From assembly GCA_019400425.1 (NCBI GenBank), contig JAFREE010000170.1, forward strand, positions 1 to 51,634: a DNA stretch of 51,634 nt, in the 5' to 3' direction. The position numbers and the translations under genes are program-made. Positions within the stretch are counted from its first letter, which is position 1. The number at the start of each line of letters is the position of its first letter. A model generated the notes under the pieces. That model saw nothing but the letters and a program-made list of their open reading frames with translations, ran no database searches and was not told where the DNA came from. This DNA comes from Hymenochaete sp. R1 (taxonomy: Eukaryota > Basidiomycota > Agaricomycetes > Hymenochaetales > Hymenochaetaceae). Below are positions 46,505 to 51,634 of the stretch, one piece after another.

Positions 46505-48023
46505 ATGTCCCTCCTCCACTCTCTTCGTGCTTTTCAATTCACTTCCATCCTCAACAACGGTTCCTCTTCAATCCATTTCCTTTCTTTCATCTACTCATTC
46601 TATTCCAGATCCCACTAATCAATACATTGCCATCCTCGGCACGCTCCCTTCAATCTCAGATCACTCTCTCTCCCCGCACCCTCCCCGCTCTCAAGCCATC
46701 CTCAGAATAGAACGTCTCCCCTTCCCTGACGACTTTCCTCTCTCTTGGTCCTCTGCTCTCTCGAACACTCAGCTCATCGAATCTACAGACATCGTCCGTC
46801 TCTCCCTCTTTCCTCTCCACTTCATCCTCTAACACCTTCCTCACAGTACTCCTGGCTCTTTGCCTGGTTCTCCTTCCAGTCCAAACAAGATGCTCCTCCA
46901 GACGCTAAGATATCCATCATATGCCCAGCAACTGATGTCCACATCCGTAAAGTAAGCCATCTGTTTCACCCTAGAGCCATCGTCTTCTACTCTCTAACCA
47001 CTTTCCGTCTTTGGCCTTTCCTTAATCTCAACCCTTCCTCTTTCCTCTTTCGCCTTTGACCTCGACCCGGACCCGCAGTACTCTAAACAGAACGCAATCA
47101 TGGTGAGCGAATCGCCCGAAACGTACCAGTCCATCGTCAAACCCTACATCGACGCCTTCCCCCCTTCTCGCACCCAATGGTAAGCATCCATCTCACACTA
47201 CCCAACCCCCCAAAACACACCTTACCCACACCCATCCATTCCTACTCTCCTCAATTCCAATCTCAATCCCAATCCCCCAGGGTCCAAAACATCCTCACCG
47301 GCACCTCCGAAGCCTCCAAAGTCCTCTTCTCCGACCCCGACCCGCACACAGGCTTCCTCATCCTCCCCGACATGAAATGGGACCTCGTCACCCTCCCCAC
47401 GCTCTACCTCGTCGCCCTCACCCGCGACCCTTCCTTACGCTCCCTGCGCGACCTCCGAAAGAGGCATGCACCCTTATTGAGGCGCATCGGGCGCGAGAGC
47501 GCGAGGGTCGTGTGCGAGAAGTGGGGTCTTGGGGAGGGGAGTCTGAGGTGTTATGTGCATTATCAGCCTTCGTATTGTGAGCCGCTTGCTTTCTATCTGT
47601 GTCTTTCTTGCGCCCGCGCGAATCATTTCTGAACTAAAAACAAAAACTCGTGACAAAAAGACCATTTCCACGTCCACGTCGTCAACGTGAACCATCCCGG
47701 CCTCCCGGGGACGGGCATGAACGTCGGACAAGCCCACCTCCTAGACGACCTCATAAACCTGGTACCGATTTTTTTTCCCTTTCTTTCTCCTTATGCAAAC
47801 TGACCCGCTATCCACATCCTTGGTCTTTGGTCTCTGATCTTCACTTCACCTCCCTCCCCCCCCAATGCACCGCATCCAGCTGGAGCTCAGCGCCGACGAG
47901 GGCCCGTCCGTCCTCGAGCGTATGACCTTCACGTACGGGATCGGGGACCAGCATGCGTTGTACGAGGCCCTGTGCGGGGTCTCTGCCACGGCCACGGCCT
48001 CATCCACGGTCCGGCAAGGGTAG
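46505..48023 (+). CDS. DCS1: Scavenger mRNA decapping enzyme DcpS (HIT family)
   Basis: DcpS/Dcs1 hydrolyses m7GpppN cap remnants after 3'-5' mRNA decay, releasing m7GMP. Seven exons (46505-46559, 46609-46793, 46847-46951, 47079-47179, 47281-47576, 47661-47761, 47880-48023) join in frame to 328 aa, the usual size. The N-terminal domain includes FQFTSILNN and YIAILGTLP; the linker contains KISIICPATDVHIRKYSKQ. The C-terminal domain has FSDPDPHTGFLILPDMKWD and the HIT triad YYHFHVHVVNVNHP, where the middle His of HxHxH is the nucleophile. The C-terminus ends with LERMTFTYGIGDQHALYEAL, typical of the family. The C-terminal Ala/Thr/Ser tail is short and variable. Confidence 0.93.
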
Positions 48024-48418
48024 GAGTTGTCTCCCGCTTGTTAGGATTGGTGGGTGGTGACAGGGCGTTGGGTGGGACGGTGGGGTGGGATTGGGGGGTA
48101 TCGGAGTAGGAGGGAAAGAGGGGGAAAGGGAAAGAAAGAAAGGTTAATGAAGTGTCCTTTCCCCTCTGCGACGCTTTCTAGTCGTACGCGCGCACATCGT
48201 AGCATGATGTACACTAGTACTGTTACTGTACATGCCATGAGCCATGCGCGACGAGCCGGGACAACTGGCCATCGGAGCATTGGACCTTCAAGGTGTAGGT
48301 GTAGGTGTATTACATAGTGACAATATTAATAATATCAAACATCAATGACGAACGTCATTTCATCTTCCAACCAACCACACTTCAGCTTCAGCCCCGACTT
48401 TGACTCCGACCTTCCGCA

Positions 48419-48421
<3 letters not shown>

Positions 48422-48460
<39 letters not shown>
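48422..48460. repeat. (AT)n microsatellite
   Basis: Thirty-nine bases of uninterrupted alternating A and T. It is self-complementary and therefore prone to cruciform formation and length change. Confidence 0.97.
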
Positions 48461-48461
<1 letters not shown>

Positions 48462-48557
48462 TAATACTAGTATGATATGAACACCACCAACTCGACTCAA
48501 CTCAACTCGACTCAACGCATTTGAAACCAAACAGAGTCAGCGTGTGTTCTAACGAGG

Positions 48558-48587
48558 AATATTAATAGTATTACTATTACTAATATT
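48558..48587. repeat. AT-rich imperfect inverted repeat
   Basis: AATATTAATAGTA on the left faces an imperfect complement ending in TAATATT on the right. It can form a weak hairpin. No function is assigned. Confidence 0.6.
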
Positions 48588-48708
48588 AGTACTAGTAGTA
48601 ATAACTTACTAGTACTTGGAGACGGTACATAGTACCGGCCTACCCACCCACCTTACCCGGTTTCGTGCGCCCCCGAGCCGATGATATGCCGATGAGCCGA
48701 TGACGAGG

Positions 48709-48738
48709 TCCGGGTGTCCGGGTGTCCGGGTGCCCGGG
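48709..48738. repeat. GGGTGTCC-type short tandem repeat
   Basis: About three to four imperfect copies of an 8-base unit (GTCCGGGT) end in a GC-rich patch. Confidence 0.65.
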
Positions 48739-49486
48739 GCGGGGACAACAGGGACAACTTGCAAGAAAATGCCTCCTTCGACTTGAGTCTCAATCTGCCC
48801 CCGAGTCCTTTTCCTTCAGCCTTCAACTTTGAGCTTTGAGCTTTGGGCTTGAGCTCCCTTTCCACTGGCGGTACCGGTGATCCTTCAACGTTCGTCGACC
48901 TTCAGTCTTTAATCTTCGGCCATAGTAGTAGGAGGAGTCGTAGGAGGAGTAGCAGTAGTAGTTCTACTTCCTGCTTCCTGTTTCCTGCTTCTTCGGTCTG
49001 CGCGCTAGCTTAAACTTAAGCTTGGGCAACTATCTCGGACTCGGGTTATCCTCGCCCATCCCCCATCTCTCCGGCAACCACTGCACAACGACGACCGCGC
49101 ACTGCACCGCAGCACCGTCTTTCACCACCGACCAACTGACTGGTATCAGCTCCTCGTTCGACACTCGACACTCGACACTCGAAAAGGTGTGCCGGTGGTA
49201 CGTACGTACGTGTTGTACAGTGCGGAGTAACAACACCGAGCGCTGAGCGGCGGTAGCATCGTCATCCAAGTCTGCAACACGCGCCGCGGCGCGTCGACTT
49301 CGACTTGAACCTCGAACTCAACCCCGAACTTGACGACGCTACACCTACATATTCTCAAGCTCTACAGTGTAATTTCATATCACTGGCGATAAAGGGACGC
49401 GCCTGGCAAAACAACAGCTCCAGCACCAGCACCACTACTAATATTAGCATCGCACCAGCTTCAAGTTATAAGTTACAAGTGAAGTT

Positions 49487-51251
49487 ATGACCACGCACGC
49501 ACACGCACACGCGCACCGAAGCGCGGATTCGTTCTCTGGCTTCGGGATCGGGTCGTCCTCGTCTGGTCGGAGACGCGAGGTACGCACACACATTCACGCA
49601 CGCACGGCAGATCTAACTTATAAGATCCCCTTCCAACCTCCCCCTCAAAAAACAGAAACCAGCCTCATCCCTCTTCTCGAGCGTGAGCCGCCCGAGTGCC
49701 GAATATGACTATAGGGACCGGTACGAAGACGATGTTGGCACGGGGTGGGCGGAGAGAAACTCGGAGAGTCGGCGTAGACCTCTGGATGGGCTCGCGTGGT
49801 TGTTGGCTTGGGTGCGTCTACTTCGTTCGTTCGTCCATACATCCATATTCTCCCATCGACCCGTGCCTTGCCTTTTCTCCCGCCGGAGGGGCTGACGGGT
49901 GACGGGCGAAGAGAGGGAGAGCAGTGTTTTTCCTTGCTTCTTTCTTTTCCGTTCGGTTCTTTCGTGTCGCCGTCTATGCGTTCCTGACAAAGCCATCGTT
50001 TTTTTCTTTTCATGCATGTAGACATCTATTCTGGTAACGCCCTCTTTCCTTTTCTCCCTACCATCCCATCCCCGTCCCCTACACGGAAACAAAAACACAA
50101 GAATATATCGAATCTGACCTCGAGCTTCCCCCTCTCTTCGACTCCCATCACTCGCCCTTCGCCTTTATCTCAACCTTGTCCTCGACCTCGAACACGATTG
50201 GGAAAGGCAGATATCAGCAGGATACACGACATACCTCATGTACTCGAGCAACCCGAGGTCGTTCGGCCGCTTCGCGTACCACCCCCCACTACAGATGATC
50301 AGCCTCGTCTTCATCACCGGTGGTGAGTTATTTGCCTTCTTGTTGGCGTGGTGTCAGACAACCCCCCCCCCTCCCCCCTCTTCCAAAAAATTCATCTCCT
50401 TCCTCAAAACAAAAGCAAAAACAAAACAAAACTAACGCCCCCCCCCTTCCCTTACCTCTACCCCCACCAAGGCATCCTAACCCTCCAACACACCTCCAAC
50501 CCACGCTCAAAACCAGCATCATCCAACCTCCACCTCCTCCGACACCAGGCCCTCACCATCCTCGGCGGGCTCCCGCTCCTCGCATACGGCACATGGATGA
50601 TCTACACCAACAAAGAAGCCAAAGCGCGCAGGCATTTCACAACCTGGCACGGGGTTCGTAGCTTTCCTTTCCTTTCTGACCTTTTCCCTCTTCTGTACCC
50701 CCCCCCCCCCCGGCTTCCCCTCTCCGGCACTTGCTAACCGAACCATTTTTACCTTCTCTCTTTCTTTCTTCGCGGCGGCGATACGCATGTCACACCCACA
50801 GCGACTAGGAATCGTCGTTTTCGTCTGGCTATGCCTCCAAATCCTCATCGGCGCGTCCACAGTCTGGTTCCGCGGTGCCCTATGGGGCGGCGAGTCCAAA
50901 GCGAAGGCGATGTGGAAGTACCACAGGTGCGTTCTCGTTACTAGTGCTGCATTATAAAGCTTGCTTGCCGCATATTTTATTTTGGGTTGACTTGGTTTTC
51001 CCGTACAGATTATCTGGGTATCTTTTGTACCCGTTACTCGTCTACGTCGCCCATATCGGAGGAGCCTGGTCCACCTTTTCGAATAGCCATGCGGGCCACT
51101 TCATGCGTGTCGTTGCGTTTTCTATCGGGCCGATTATTACCGTCATCGCAGTCTCCAGTAGAATAAGGTAAATTTTCTTTTACGGTGCGATTATGCACTT
51201 GCTGAACCGTGACGGCCCGTTTATAGGTTGTCAAAGATGAAGCTTTTCTAA
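49487..51251 (+). CDS. Cytochrome b561-type transmembrane protein
   Basis: Cytochrome b561 proteins carry electrons across membranes with two hemes held by conserved His in a four-helix core. Eight exons (49487-49579, 49656-49811, 50022-50033, 50211-50322, 50472-50653, 50802-50926, 51009-51167, 51227-51251) join in frame to 287 aa. The N-terminal about 75 residues are polar and include a His/Ala repeat (HAHAHAH). Helices follow: LAWLLAWTSILISAGYTTYL, HPPLQMISLVFITGG, ALTILGGLPLLAYGTWMIY, RLGIVVFVWLCLQILIGAS, then SGYLLYPLLVYVAHIGGAW and the last, FSIGPIITVIAV. Candidate heme His lie in YHPPLQ, RHQAL, HFTTWHGRLG and KYHRLSGY, spaced as in the family. Exon 3 is only 12 nt and follows from frame; the 177-nt intron after it is long for this window. 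It could be a ferric reductase-like protein; the exact donor and acceptor are unknown. Confidence 0.85.
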
Positions 51252-51536
51252 TGCAATCTTTTGGGGTCCATTGTATCTATTAAAACGTCTAATTTCCATT
51301 CCTGCACACTACCGTTTCCTAACTACGGCCAATGCACTAATCAAAAACTTCTATGGTTATAAACCTTGAAAGCACAAATCAATAGTCGCGTCCAACAGTA
51401 GTTGTAGCACCAAGACTGAAACATGTCCAAGCGCTCACTGCACCGATTACAAAATAGGCGAGAATAATGGATATGTCTAGCAGAAGTCGACATTCTCAAG
51501 AACAAAAACACTGTAGCCAAAACGTCAGCATTAATT
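51252..51536. other. AT-rich 3' flank
   Basis: This 285-bp flank lies between the cytochrome b561-like gene and the right end repeat. On the minus strand, positions from about 51510 downward would be a short following exon (about 11 codons then a stop) if the repeat is an exon, which is inference. Confidence 0.4.
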
Positions 51537-51634
51537 GAAAGACAGAGAGGACGTACTTATGGGATGGTCCCGCCCACCCATCCCACGTCGGCCCCAGTTC
51601 GTGGCCGACCCCGGTCCCGCGGTCAGACCAAGCT
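51537..51634. repeat. Right copy of the terminal inverted repeat
   Basis: The last 77 bases are the exact reverse complement of the first 77. The next base inward differs, then 20 bases match again (51537-51556). Read on the minus strand, the copy is open in the same frame as the left copy, is followed by a GTACGT donor and, after a CTGAC site, an acceptor (CTACAG) with a stop about 12 codons later. It looks like the last part of a repeated gene cut by the contig end. Confidence 0.9.

Larger units (their letters stand above)
48024..49486. other. Repeat-rich intergenic region
   Basis: No gene is supported in this 1.46 kb. It holds the (TA)n microsatellite at 48422-48460, an AT-rich inverted repeat (48558-48587), a GGGTGTCC-type tandem (48709-48738), a CGACACT triplet repeat near 49160 and GTAC runs near 49200. 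Tandem words dominate. Confidence 0.6.

Noticed and set aside
45853..46506. Minus-strand frame of 217 codons across the start of the epimerase-like gene
   Set aside because: It crosses real introns in the wrong frame; the spliced model preserves the Rossmann start and family blocks.
1..51634. The whole window as a giant transposon with terminal inverted repeats
   Set aside because: No transposase, tyrosine recombinase, polymerase or capsid gene is seen; the cargo is core housekeeping genes; the 77-base match flush with both ends fits an assembler k-mer.
1..51634. CRISPR arrays, rRNA genes or bacterial operons
   Set aside because: No regularly spaced repeats or rRNA signatures are present, and the gene structure is clearly eukaryotic.

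Overview
The window is 51.6 kb of nuclear DNA from a filamentous fungus, most likely a mushroom-forming basidiomycete (Agaricomycetes). Introns are short (about 45-65 nt) and very frequent, with up to 16 exons per gene; donors are mostly GTRNGT and branch sites CTRAY. Intergenic gaps are compact, and the predicted proteins read like agaricomycete orthologues. I see no bacterial, organellar or viral genes. All exon models were built by hand from splice signals and frame. For most genes the exon lengths sum to an intact reading frame.

Layout, left to right: ATG9 (-), MET8 (+), a small glycine-rich membrane protein (-), an 844-residue acidic protein of unknown function (+), RPC82 of RNA polymerase III (+), a calcineurin-like metallophosphoesterase (-), SPT16 of the FACT complex (+), a 3-hydroxyisobutyrate dehydrogenase-like enzyme (-), an HSP20-like protein (+), a 6.8 kb gene-poor stretch, an alpha-arrestin-like adaptor (+), an SCY1/SCYL2-type pseudokinase (+), an Hrq1-type DEAH-box helicase (-), an alpha/beta hydrolase (+), a doubtful small protein (-), an NAD(P)-binding epimerase-like protein (-), the scavenger decapping enzyme DcpS/Dcs1 (+) and a cytochrome b561-type membrane protein (+). 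These are mostly housekeeping genes with unrelated roles: autophagy, siroheme synthesis, Pol III transcription, chromatin, valine catabolism, trafficking, DNA repair, mRNA turnover and membrane redox. The window is ordinary euchromatin, not a gene cluster. Six gene pairs are divergent and share short promoters, four of them under 300 bp.

The first 77 bases and last 77 bases are exact reverse complements. I read this as two paralogous repeats at which an assembler stopped, not as a transposon: the match is exactly 77 bases, it lies flush with both ends, and the interior holds normal host genes. Other points worth a look are a perfect palindrome in the ATG9/MET8 promoter, short words shared between promoters, GC-AG introns, tiny exons in the helicase gene, and strong purine/pyrimidine strand bias at 19.5-24 kb and 41-46.5 kb. 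I found no convincing new multi-gene system.
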